Below, one piece after another: positions 1 to 10,387 of a stretch of 64,000 bases of DNA. Made by a program: the position numbers and the translations under genes. Each line of letters opens with the position of its first letter. Position 1 is the first letter of the stretch. The notes beneath the pieces were generated by a model. The model was not told where the DNA came from. It worked only from the letters and a program-made list of their open reading frames with translations, and did not search any database. Source of the DNA: Diphasiastrum complanatum (lineage: Eukaryota > Streptophyta > Lycopodiopsida > Lycopodiales > Lycopodiaceae); the NCBI GenBank assembly GCA_029204225.1, contig CM055109.1, positions 34,287,098-34,351,097 on the forward strand, in the 5' to 3' direction.

Positions 1-430
1 GGGATGGTCACATCATTGAGAATGCACGTGGCAAGAGGGTGATCGTGTGCATGAGGGATGTCATGTATATACACTTTCCCAGAGACATTTTTCATGACTG
101 GCGCGATGTCGACGATGACCGCAAGAATCGCATCATTGAACAACTACATAGTGAGTTCCATGTCCCATCCTAGGACATGGAATTTGCACGGAAATGGATG
201 AGGAGCCGCATGGGATCCACGATGAGCCACCACAAATCGGAGATCCGAGATGTAGTGAGAGCCGACAGAGCCAGGCCTTCCTACGTGGACGAAGAGAATT
301 GAAAGTATGCAAAGAAAGAGTATCAAGATAATCCAAATCACTTCAGGCAGCAACGAGAGACAACCAGAGAGACCACGGGGGCTTCTCACTTGGGTGGTGG
401 TGACGAGGGATATTTTTGAGCCCACTTTGT
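1..430 (+). pseudogene. Transposase_24-like (plant Ptta/En-Spm type) relic, copy 1
   Basis: Reading the plus strand from base 3 gives DGHIIENARGKRVIVCMRDV, then a run ending in IIEQLHSEFHVPS. An in-frame TAG follows, then KWMRSRMGSTMSHHKSEIRD, RADRARPSYVDEEN, a TGA where a Trp is expected, and YAKKEYQDNPNHFRQQRE. The order (basic linker, WxxxxDxY-like block, asparagine/arginine-rich helix, Gly/Ser tail) resembles the plant Transposase_24 family that accompanies CACTA elements. The left end is cut by the window edge. The same protein recurs at 1745-2205 with different lesions, so the frame is an old coding sequence and not chance. Family assignment is by eye. Confidence 0.5.
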
Positions 431-1040
431 AAGTCTACCTTAAATCCTTAAGTGAAATTGGACTATTGATTACTTTTTTTTTTTACTCTTGGGTTTTTAC
501 GTTTGACATCTTGGAATAAAGTGCTCTTTTTATATGATCAAAATTTGGAATGTTTGTGCAGTGATCCACCTTGGGGCGGGCTCCCACACATGACGAGTAC
601 ATGTATGCGTATTTTCACAGTACGCAGACAGTACTCGAGTTATTGCAGAGGTAGGGCATGCAGATAAACTGGGATGCTGCTCCTCAGGTACGACATCTTG
701 CTATTCTCTCTCACTTCCATACATTTTTTTGGAAAACTAATTCATGTGTCTTGCGCATGCAGGAACAACAAGTCTCACATGACGAAGATGATGAGGAGGA
801 ATTAGATAGATCTAGCTAGTATTTTAGTTCTATAACTAGCCTTTCCATGTTTACAGATACTTATGTACATGTTTTTACATCTATCATGTTTATTCGTACA
901 TTTTCCAACCATCTTTTGATGTAGCTAGTTTTTATGTAATCTTGAACCTTGACTAGTTATGTAATTGAACTGTATTTGGCCCTAAATTATGTAGAGATGT
1001 TTAATTTATTTATTTTAAAGTGTAATTATTGTGGTTATTT
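431..1040 (+). other. Downstream tail of copy 1, no intact gene
   Basis: Mostly AT-rich. A segment near 562-700 followed by a GT...AG-like gap and a short acidic stretch (EEQ-like, DEDDEEELDRSS then stop near 818) could be 3' exons of the copy 1 transposase gene, but there is no alignment to prove it. Nothing else is recognised. Confidence 0.25.
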
Positions 1041-1744
1041 GTGATTATTGTGGTCTAATGTAATTACCTCGTTGGGATGCACGGAGTTCCAATAGGTTGT
1101 CCACATCATCTTGTTCTGAGGAGATCCAGTCCCCACAACCCTCCGACCAACGTGTTCCTCCCTTCCACAAGGGTCTATCCGGAGGAGTCCCTCCTCCACA
1201 TACTTTAATGCCAGTGCCTCTTCCCAACATTCCGACCAGGAAAAGAGAGATCGTAGGAGGAGTCGCCTCAGTGGCAACTCTTGTTGTGGTAGTGACGTCG
1301 ATGATGTCGTGCTTCATGCGACCTCGAGTCTAGCACATCCATCTAATAGGGCTCGTCGTAGGGATTCCTTACTTCGAGAAACCCTAACTCAGGAAGCAAT
1401 GCGGATGGTGCGTGATACTATGACTCATGCATCTGTCACACTTGATTAGCCCGACACCCCCACACTCTCTCCTCATATTTTTGCTTCTTCGGTACCCACA
1501 CCCCCTATGGGGTCTCCATGGCACCGTGATCCCTCTTGCCAGGCCACTCCACCCATTTTTTTCTCCCATTCAAACCATTGTTAGTTACACTCCTACTCAA
1601 ACTCCTCCCCAATCTTCTCCTCTTCATACCCCTCCATAATCTTCTCACGATCGCCTTCAAACTCCTCCCCAAATTTCTCATGTTGTAGTCAACTCCTCCA
1701 CCCCCCTTGTCACTCCCTTTGTCACCTCCCCATCAGCTGACGTC
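1041..1744 (+). other. Pro/Ser-rich degenerate coding-like stretch upstream of copy 2
   Basis: All three plus frames show short, interrupted Pro/Ser/Thr-rich peptides (for example TPTQTPPQSSPLHTPP near 1590-1640), typical of the low-complexity N-terminal region that precedes the conserved block in plant Transposase_24 proteins. No uninterrupted frame joins it to the 1745 block. Probably the eroded N-terminal part of copy 2. Confidence 0.3.
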
Positions 1745-2205
1745 TTGCCATCCTATGACATAGATGCAGAGAAGCACATAGTGGAGGATGACCGTGGTGG
1801 TCGCGTCATCACTCACATGAGACAACTCACGCATGTGCTCTTCAACAAAGACATTTTCAAGGACTGGTGCAAACAAAGTGATGACGACAAGAATTATGTG
1901 GTTGAACAGTTGTATAGAGGCTTCCAGTCCTCTCTGATAATATGCAGTTTTCTTGAAAATGGATGGTGGGCCGCATGGGAGGTGTGATGAGCCACCGCAA
2001 ATCGGAGATCCGAGGTGTGGTTAGAGCTAGCAAAACTAGGCCATACAACATGCACAAGGATGATTGAAAGTTTGCAAAGAAAGAATTTCGAGAAAATCCG
2101 GATCGTTTCAAGCAACAAAGAGAGGCAGCTAAGAATCGACTGGAGACTACAGAGATCTCTAACCTTGGCAGTAGCGGCCAAGGTTCTTTTCATGCCCATT
2201 TTGTA
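1745..2205 (+). pseudogene. Transposase_24-like relic, copy 2
   Basis: The frame starting near 1757 reads DIDAEKHIVEDDRGGRVITH, then FNKDIFKDWCKQSDDDKNYV and VEQLYRGFQ. After a frame change at about 1930 it continues MSHRKSEIRGVVRASKTRP, a nonsense codon, then KFAKKEFRENPDRFKQQREA. It aligns block by block with copy 1 at 1-430 in the same orientation about 1.75 kb away. Copy 2 has a frameshift that copy 1 lacks, and the TAG of copy 1 is not shared, so they decayed independently after duplication. Probable relic of a CACTA-associated transposase; inactive. Confidence 0.5.
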
Positions 2206-3246
2206 ATTCTCATGACCCATATGTTGAATTTGATATTGTCGTAATTCATATTTTATTTGTGAATTTATTTGAATTAAAACCCTATAACCAATTTGCAATT
2301 GTCGGTTCATGTAGAAATTTGTCGTAAAGCGGTCTCCCCTGGATGACAATTTCTTCATCTTTAAGATGAAGGATTTTTGTTGCCCTCTCTGACAACTTCC
2401 ACTCCCCCAACATGCCAACAGAAGCAACCAGATGGAAAAGAAATAGCTGGAAACATAAAGATGTATCTTCGGCAGCTAGAGAGGATCATACCGTGGAGCC
2501 AGGGGTTGCTTCTGACATAGATGGATTGTGTTCTTTTGTTCGTGGCCGACCCCAACAGGAGCCTTCTCAGGAGCTTGATGGTTCTGGGCAAGTTTAAGAA
2601 AGTGGCGAGTCCTCTAGCATGTCTACTGCTACTTCAGCCAGAAAGCCCTTGGTCATTCGGATCAAAATGACAAAAGTAGTTGGCCAGTGAAGATCATCTT
2701 CCGCAGGTCAACCCATCTGGGGCAAGGGATGATAAGCCCTCAATTGAATATGATCAACCTAAATGACTCTGTTTGGAAAGAAAACTTTTTTCTTTGCATC
2801 AGCTATGAAGAAAAGGAGATTGAATGTGAGGATTGATGGAGTTTGGTACAGAGTCGCCCATGGTAAACTGCACAAGATTACACGTGAAGTGACTGGCCAT
2901 GTGGCGAGATCTTATATCCAGCCTCATACTGCAAAAGCTTACAGTAGAGATTCAAGGCCAAAAGTTTCTGACGAAGCTTTGGTGGGTGAGAATATGACAA
3001 CACTCACCATGTGCTCATCAGAGAAGAAATTATCTTACAAGCTAGCAAGAAGGAGTCTTCCCTACTTCTCGAGGAGACAAAGGTTTCCATAGCTTTAAAT
3101 GTTGCAGCGCTCCATTCCTTGGCCCTGCTCCTCATTTCTATTTTCTCTTTGCCTATTAACAAAAGCCTATTAACTCTCTCAACTTCACCCCTTTCTACGA
3201 AGTCATCTGCTCGTTTGTGAAGCTCCACCCCCACCTTCAGCTGGTT
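2206..3246 (+). other. Unrecognised region with one 109-codon open frame
   Basis: An open frame at 2763-3092 encodes a basic peptide (contains MKKRRLNVRIDGVWYRVAHG and KLHKITREVTGHVARSYIQ). The same frame at 2412-2597 also encodes peptide and is separated from it by several stops. I recognise no family. It may be further sequence of the neighbouring transposon relic or an old gene fragment. Confidence 0.2.
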
Positions 3247-3300
3247 GATCTATTTGTTAAGAGGTCCTCAGTCCAAACTCAAGAAAATAACAAATAGATC
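3247..3300. repeat. Inverted repeat, 13-bp perfect arms
   Basis: GATCTATTTGTTA at 3247-3259 is answered by TAACAAATAGATC at 3288-3300, leaving a 28-base loop. Function unknown; it could be a tiny MITE-like remnant. Confidence 0.6.
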
Positions 3301-6105
3301 GTCTTAAGTTATTGAGTGCTTTATTCGTTGCAATTGTGCTACGTCTGGATCTGGCGTCTCCTTGATTTTCCACTGGACATGTTGTTGTTTACAACCTTAT
3401 GCTTGGTCAGGTTTCTCTCAATATCATAGCCTTTCATTGCTACAGTGACCAGGACCAGCACCAGGACAACCCATAACTGCATCTCTTTCTTGGCTGCTGC
3501 CACTGCATGAGCTCTCCCTCCAAATGTTGTGGCATTCTCAGCTCCTAACCTCATGCTCCCACCAAACCTTCAACTGTGTAATGACCCACCTCTTTGATCC
3601 TCTTCTGATGGTAGTGCTACCACACAACGCCATCGTCATCCACGTCCATGCTCGCCCCCACCCGGCTTCCTCCAATTCGCCACCATACACCGCAAACGGC
3701 TTCAAAGCCATTCGCTTAGCTTATAGCCCGATCCATGCCTGTCCCTTGTTGCCACACCCCTTCCTCGATCGTCGCGATAGAGAGAGAGAGAGAACACATA
3801 TTAACAGTCCCTTTTAAAAGTCAAGACCAAACCCTTTGAACCCTTCCATTCATAGCAAAACAACAGTACATAAAGTTGAAAATGTATTACAATACATATA
3901 ATTTTAACATAGGTGCAACACATTACGATGCATTTCTATTCCATTACGAGCATTCAAGAGCTCTTTTTTATTTTAATTTTCAAGCCCTGGAGATATTTTT
4001 TTAAGCGAAAAATAAATAAATAAATAATGCAGTATGCGGGCTTCCTAGAACTTGTTCCAAAATACGAGCAAATACGTGTTCCGAAATGCGAGCTACAATT
4101 ATAATATGAAATTTGTTCAATAAATTCTTGTCTAAGATATAGATGTACATATACAAAACGGGACCAAGTGTAAGAATATGACAGATCAACTCCAAAGTCT
4201 AATTTTTACTTCATATGAAATCAATCACAAAAGTAGGCCAAAAATTACCCCTAAAAAAATAATCTACCAAAGTTTACAACAATTAGGAGACAAAACATCA
4301 TGTCTCGCATGTAATTAGCCCATGTGCTCAACAAGTATAGCTAAATATAGCCATGGTACTAATTTAAAATAGGACTAAATTAAAAGGATAATTAATAAGA
4401 AGGCTTGAACAACCACACTATATTTGTGACTAAGGCCCAATTGTAAGAACATAAGGTCTCAAACTCATACTAGACGCTTATGACCACTAAAACTAGTTGA
4501 GGTCATGTTAAATTTGAAAATTATTTCACATTTGTCTTAGTTGAGCTTTCTATGTGATTTAAAGCTTTGAGAGCTTTTATGGTGTTCTTGGTTCATGTGC
4601 CGGCACATGAGAGCTTGTTGATCATGCTCTAGATTAAGAGCCCCAATGTAATGATTGATTAATTATGGAAGTAATACATCTTTCTTTGACTAATATGATA
4701 AGTTTCTCCTGATTTATATTGTTTCTTGATTTCATGCTTTAATCGTGCTAAATTTTATGTTTATGAGTAATTAGAATGTTAAGATGCTGTGATTGGTACA
4801 TGACATAAGAAGTAAATTAGTCACCAATTTATCACATAATTGCGTGCACTATTCATGTACAAATGGCAAGATAAACATAGATACCCCCTATTGTTTGAGC
4901 TACTCGTATTTTCATTTCAGGTTGTACTTACGAATGTCATTTTACCAAAGATGTTCATTTCAAGTTGTGCTTACGAATGTCATTTTACCAAAGATGTTCA
5001 TCTTATGAAAGAGGATAACTTGAATTTATATCTTTGGTAACTTACAATTTGTAATCATGACATGAAATTGAACATGCTTCAAAAAGCAGGCCCACAAATC
5101 TTGAGTGGGAAACAAGGTCCTTGTGGCATAATGACAAATTGTTGCCAGTTTTCTTGGCTTAGTCTCTGATTGGGTGCCAAATTGGGATGTTCAGCATCGG
5201 TCACGCAAGCCTAAATGAGAAATACACGTTTTGTAATTCAAGAGAGGCGTTAATTTGGATTTGAGGTTCTCTAAGCCTATCAAAATACTTATGACATGTT
5301 CTTGTATAAAGCAGGTATATAAAACTATAGCTAGACTACTCTAAGCCCCATTCGCGTTTTATCCAAGACTTTGCCTTTGTCTAGCAGTGATTACTTCAAA
5401 TTCTACAAGTTCAGTTCTTGGAATAATGTACACTGCAAATAACTCAAACCACTGCACACTCACAAAACCAGAACTAAAAGTTTCAATTTACCAACTAAAA
5501 CTAGAAGATAGTCACAACGAATTCTCCAATCATAGCTTCTTGCGTTAGATTGGCATTAATCCAACTTTTGACTTTTTTGGTTTATGCCTAATCAGCTGCC
5601 AGGGCTATAGAAATCCATTTCCCCATAATCCCGAAGGACTAGAGTTGCAAGAGATAAAATGGTGATAGTTCAGACCTAGCTAAATAAGCCTTGCTTTAGT
5701 CTGCCTGTGGATGGGAAAGGAGCTTCAACATGGAAGAAGAATCTCATGTTAACTGTTTTAGCATTGACAAATAGAATACAGTAGTAACGTGTGCCACGAA
5801 TACCAGAGCATATAAGATGCAATAAAACGCAATTGAGCAACTCAGTCTTTCAACTCGACCTGAGAAATACATTATGCCATAACCGTTAAAAAGTAATTTT
5901 AACATATTTCATTATTCCAACTTGATTCATATGAGACGTTTGCATATTAATATATTTGCTGCCATTTACATTCCTCTTTCAGGAACTTACAAATCTCAAA
6001 TCGACCCCAGTTACACTCTTACCAAAGTCCCTTATTCATTCCTAGCCCATTGTACATTATACAACATTCTATACATGTGCATAACACCTGTGAGCATTCA
6101 AATAT
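3301..6105. other. AT-rich intergenic DNA downstream of sufB
   Basis: Only short open frames occur and none resembles a known protein. A short GA microsatellite sits at 3779-3793 and a 43-bp tandem repeat at 4911-4996. The stretch near 6000-6105 directly follows the sufB stop on the minus strand and presumably holds its 3' UTR and polyadenylation signals. Confidence 0.5.
4911..4996. repeat. Tandem repeat, two 43-bp units
   Basis: TTCATTTCA(G/A)GTTGT begins at 4911 and again at 4954. The units differ at only two visible positions (G/A and A/G) and both end AAAGATG. Confidence 0.8.
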
Positions 6106-6324
6106 TCACCCCACACTTCCCTCAAGTTTTAAGCTCATGAGCTGGTTGACCTCAGCTGCAAACTCTAGAGGCAACTCCTTGAAAACATCCCTACAAAAGC
6201 CACCAATGATTGCGGCTACAGCTTTTTCGTGATCAATGCCCCTTTGTTGGAAATAAAACAACTGATCCTCCCCGATCTTTGATGTAGTTGCTTCATGTTC
6301 AACACGCGCAGTTGGATTCTTAAC
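6106..6324 (-). CDS. sufB: sufB exon 2 (C-terminal 72 codons and stop)
   Basis: On the minus strand, after an acceptor ...ATGTTAG|GTTAAG, the frame reads [20 protein letters not shown], then [20 protein letters not shown] and [12 protein letters not shown]..., ending [13 protein letters not shown] and TGA at 6108-6106. This is the conserved SufB C-terminus. The phase matches exon 1 exactly (exon 1 is 1518 nt, this exon 219 nt). The Glu of EHEA (residue 517 of the joined product) corresponds to E. coli SufB Glu434, implicated in cluster assembly, and lies 29 residues after Cys488 as in E. coli (405 to 434). Too short and spliced to appear as a stand-alone gene, but clear by homology. Confidence 0.93.
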   Translation of the reverse strand, partial: VKNPTARVEHEATTSKIGEDQLFYFQQRGIDHEKAVAAIIGGFCRDVFKELPLEFAAEVNQLMSLKLEGSVG

Positions 6325-8547
6325 CTAACATTAGCACAAACAGATCAGCTCAGCATACATGTGAATGCTGCAAACACCCAACAAAATCATCAACCAATTT
6401 CTACACTTACATTTGTTTATGAAAAAAGTTCATGAAGTTGATTCAATATGTGCCATCTGCTGCTAAAAGCATGTATCGGTAACACTCAAGGTATTACATT
6501 CCACACAAACCTCCATTTTTTTTGGGCAGTGCAAAAACTAGGTTAAAGTACACATGCAAAAAACAAATCCAAGCACTCAAAAACAGAGAACTAAATTAGC
6601 AGGAACGCAAATCTTGCTTGTAGATGATTACATCCGAATTTTCTAGTTAGACTCTTTTCCAGGTGCTAAAATCTAAATGTATCCTATAGAAACACAAATT
6701 ACAGAAACGTCTCATGTCAAATGCAGAAAGAGGTATTTATACACAAAGAAACCTGTATTTCATTCACATTCGTAAAGTGAATTCTAAAACGTGTCAATGG
6801 AAAATTTGAAGTTTAAAAAGATCCACACATAACATGGAACAATACCATGTAGAAGCGATTTTATAAAAAAATTCTCGCATACAATCAGCAATAGTAGATG
6901 AAAAAAATAGCTCTAAGAATGATCTTTCTCGTTGTCTAACAAGAGGACAAGAACTAATCATTATCACCAGTCACCGAATTAAACTCAAAACACATGGAGT
7001 CAGGACATAAATGTCATGCTCTTCCCATACCTCTCCCTACGACCTCTTTCTGACTATGTTGTCCCCAATTGTGATTTGTGCTAGTTGCTACCTTTGGGTC
7101 AACACACAAATCCATAATCCTAACTTTCTCTAGGTCTGTCTCTGCATTTACAAATAGGTGGTGTGGGTTCTCTCAGTGTGTCAGGTCCTACCTTTATGTT
7201 CTCCTCATCTACCTCTTCAATCTCATCCCTCTCTTCTCACCTGCAGCCTTCTTCTTTGCTCTAGCCATGAACCCAGTCACCCTACACCTTCTACTCATTT
7301 GCATCCTCAATGCATCTCAGCAAAGATCTCACAGTCAATATCAGCATCAGTGAGAGTACCAATAATAAGATATAATGTGTGCAATTATCATGATTTGCCA
7401 GTAATGTCTCACCATCCTACTAAATGTACTCTAAGCCTTGGGCTGTTGTTGCTGATTACCAACCAATCACTCTACCTAACTAATAATCTATCATATCTCT
7501 TCATGTGGGTAAGATGAAACTTATCAAAATATGCATTAAAACCTTTTCATGTGAATAAAAAAACACATTATAATTACATTTGCAAGCTCACTAGTGAAGA
7601 GTATCCCTATGATAACATATAGGTGAACATACCCCCAGAATCTGGAGTCGAATACCCAATCAATACCACAGTAGGTGACTGGCTCCCCCGAACCATCACA
7701 TGTTGACACATCGCGATCAACAAAGTTTGATCTCTCCTACTCAAACTGTCTCAGCAAGGAATTCACAAAGTCCTTATAAGGAACCCATCCACTTTATGAT
7801 CAATGAGGTTGTACGCCAATATTCCTCCCACAAAATATTATACATCAATGTGCATAGCACAGACTATATGCTATGACATGTCAATAGCACTCAAGGGTAA
7901 ACCACATTAGCTTTCATATGCTTACATCTGGACTCACACGCTATCGAAAATGCCTTGCTAAGAAGTTTGCTTCTTCTAGCTGCTTTCATCTTATTCCTCT
8001 TCAATAGAGATAGTGGATGAAACACAAATAGGATCCTTAACTGGCTTCCCAAAAAGGTCCCAAGAGACACATACTGCTGCTCACCATAGACTAAAAGGTT
8101 CTCAATAGAACATGTAAGCATTTGATTTTCTTTCTTTCGAGCATAGATGTTTATTTAGGGCTGTGCAGTCATCTCGTTTCAGCCCCTTGACACTGAATCT
8201 GATATCCACATTATTGACGCTATCATGTATTCAACAAGCCTAAAGTCCAGACTTATTTCCTGTTAAGAATCTCCTGTACAGTCTACAGAGAAAATATATT
8301 AAAATAACCGAACATTTCCTGCATCTGCAATAAGGAGTTTGCATCGAGCCCAATTCAGAATTCAAAAACATCCCTTCAAAGGAAAATCAGTCACCCCATC
8401 AGATGATAGGCGCTATCATTAGCTGATCTCCTAGATGAAGTAAGTCCTCCCAATTCTCACAAACACCATCTTTAGAACATTCAAACAAATCAATTCCCAA
8501 CAAAAAAACACAATTCCTTCAAGATTAGACAAGATTGCGAGATAAAC
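6325..8547 (-). other. sufB intron (2,223 bp)
   Basis: Donor CAG|GTTTAT at 8548/8547 and acceptor TTAG| at 6325 follow GT-AG rules and are phase 0. The intron is AT-rich with no recognisable element. Open frames at 7158-7517 (plus) and 7891-8121 (minus) match nothing I know. Reading into the intron would add about 38 residues unrelated to SufB before a stop at 8431, so splicing is needed for a functional protein. Confidence 0.85.
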
Positions 8548-10065
8548 CTGGATATAAGGATATGTATTTGCACCAGCTTGATCCCCTATGAGCATTGAAT
8601 CGCATTGAGAAAAATTTCTGCAGTTTTGAGCTGATGGCTGTACCTGTACCAATCCTCGATAACAATTCATAGACTTTCCAGCAGAAATGCCCTTGCTGAC
8701 AATTCTGCTGCGAGAGTTGTTGCCTACGTGAATCATTTTGGTGCCAGTGTCTGCCTGCTGCCTATTGTTTGTCAAGGCAACCGAATAAAATTCCCCAATG
8801 GTGTTATCTCCTTTCAAGATTACACTGGGATATTTCCACGTGATAGCTGATCCCGTCTCTACTTGCGTCCAAGATATTTTAGATTTATTACCATCACAAA
8901 GACCCCTTTTGGTGACAAAATTATAAATGCCACCGCGGCCTTCCTCATCACCAGCATACCAATTCTGTACTGTTGAGTACTTGATTTCAGCTCCTTCTCC
9001 ACAATACAGCTCCACTACAGCAGCATGAAGTTGATTTTTATCATAAGACGGAGCTGTACAACCCTCCAAGTAGCTCACAAAACTCCTCTCATCAGCCACA
9101 ATGAGGGTGCGCTCGAACTGGCCCGTCTCCATGGCGTTTATTCGAAAGTAGGTAGAAATCTCCATGGGTGATACAGTATCTTTTGGAATATAGCAAAAGG
9201 ATCCATCACTGAAAACAGCCGAATTCAGAGCAGCATAGAAGTTGTCTGCAACGGGAACTACTTTTCCTAAATACTTTTGCACTATCTCTGGATACTCTCG
9301 AATCGCCTCGGAAATGGAGCAGAAAATCACTCCTGCCGCTTGCAATGTCTTCCTATGTGTGGTTGCGATCGACACACTGTCGAAAACAGCATCTACAGCT
9401 ACATTTGTAAGCCGCTTCTGTTCAGTCAGGGGAATTCCCAACTTTTGGAATGTATCCAGCAGATCCGGATCAACCTCATCCAAACTCTGCTTCTTCTCCT
9501 TCTGCTTAGGCTCCGAATAATAACACATATCCTGAAAATCGATCCGAGGATAGCGATTATCTGACCATGTTGGCTCCTTCAACTTCAGCCAGTGTCTGTA
9601 GGCATTCAGTCTGAACTGGAGCATCCAATCTGGCTCTTGCTTCTTTGCAGAAATAAGGCGGATGGTTTCCTCTGACAAACCCTTGGGAATGGCCACTGAT
9701 TCTATGTTAGAAACAAAACCCCACTTGTAGTCCCTCTTCAAGAACTGCTGTATTCTGTCGTCATTGCTATCTTTTGCTGGCGCAGGCTCCAGAACTGCTG
9801 TATCTGCAGCATCAATCGACATGGCCTCTGCACGGGCTCCACGCATCTGTTTCAAACCCTTCTTTGGGGTTTCCAAGCATTGAAATCTTTGTACTTTGTT
9901 ATTAACCATCATGCTCTCCACGAACCCTAATTTCTTCAAACCCTTACCTCCCAAGCACAAACCTCCTGCTGCAAGCTTAGAAGCAGGCGATTGTGACATA
10001 TCCATAGTCGACGCTGCTGCGGCTATTGAGCCAACTGCTCTATGAGCCATCACTGCCACCATCAC
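8548..10065 (-). CDS. sufB: Fe-S cluster scaffold SufB (ABCI8-type), plastid; exon 1 (506 codons)
   Basis: SufB is the scaffold of the SUF machinery. With SufC (ATPase) and SufD it forms the complex on which Fe-S clusters are built in plastids. The first ~80 residues are rich in Ala, Ser, Lys and Arg with few acids, a plausible transit peptide. The mature part contains the conserved blocks [54 protein letters not shown] and the beta-helix core ending in [20 protein letters not shown]. Cys488 of QCDSML corresponds to E. coli Cys405. Exon 1 ends at a CAG|GTTTAT donor. The start at 10065 is the first Met of the frame; two further Met codons follow within seven residues, so the exact start is uncertain. 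Joined length about 578 aa, close to known plant SUFB. No lesion is seen, so this looks like a functional gene. Confidence 0.96.
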
Positions 10066-10194
10066 TGCGCCTTTCTTTCAAACGAGCCTCCAATTCTCAG
10101 CCAGTAGTAGTTGCTGCACTTCTTAACAAAAGCCTATACAACAATCAAGCTAAAGCAAAGATGAATTAAACCTTAGAAACGGCTCCCGATCCAA

Positions 10195-10206
10195 CCTATA
10201 TACACA
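10195..10206 (-). promoter_or_regulatory. Candidate TATA box of sufB
   Basis: The minus strand reads TGTGTATATAGG about 130-140 bp upstream of the sufB ATG, a normal distance for a plant TATA box plus leader. Position and motif only; no transcript evidence. Confidence 0.3.
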
Positions 10207-10314
10207 ATCCAACCCTATAAATGCTTATTCGCAGATCTATCCATCCTAGTACACGTTTCCTTGCCCAATTCCTCGCACGCCATCGCGCCTTCCTGGATCC
10301 TTGTCTCTCTCTCT

Positions 10315-10331
10315 CCCCCCCCCCCCCCCCC

Positions 10332-10383
<52 letters not shown>
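10315..10383. repeat. C18 run followed by (CT)n microsatellite
   Basis: C residues at 10315-10332, five T, then CT dinucleotides to 10383. It lies about 250 bp upstream of the sufB start; in the sense of sufB it is (AG)n-G18. Confidence 0.95.

Positions 10384-10387
<4 letters not shown>

Noticed and set aside
3524-3830. 97-codon open frame in a locally GC-richer stretch
   Set aside because: No family resemblance, and it ends in a GA microsatellite; no supporting context.
8431-8547. The 38 extra codons at the end of the long sufB open frame
   Set aside because: They depart from SufB right after YPYIQ at a GT donor; the true C-terminus is found in phase at 6324-6106.
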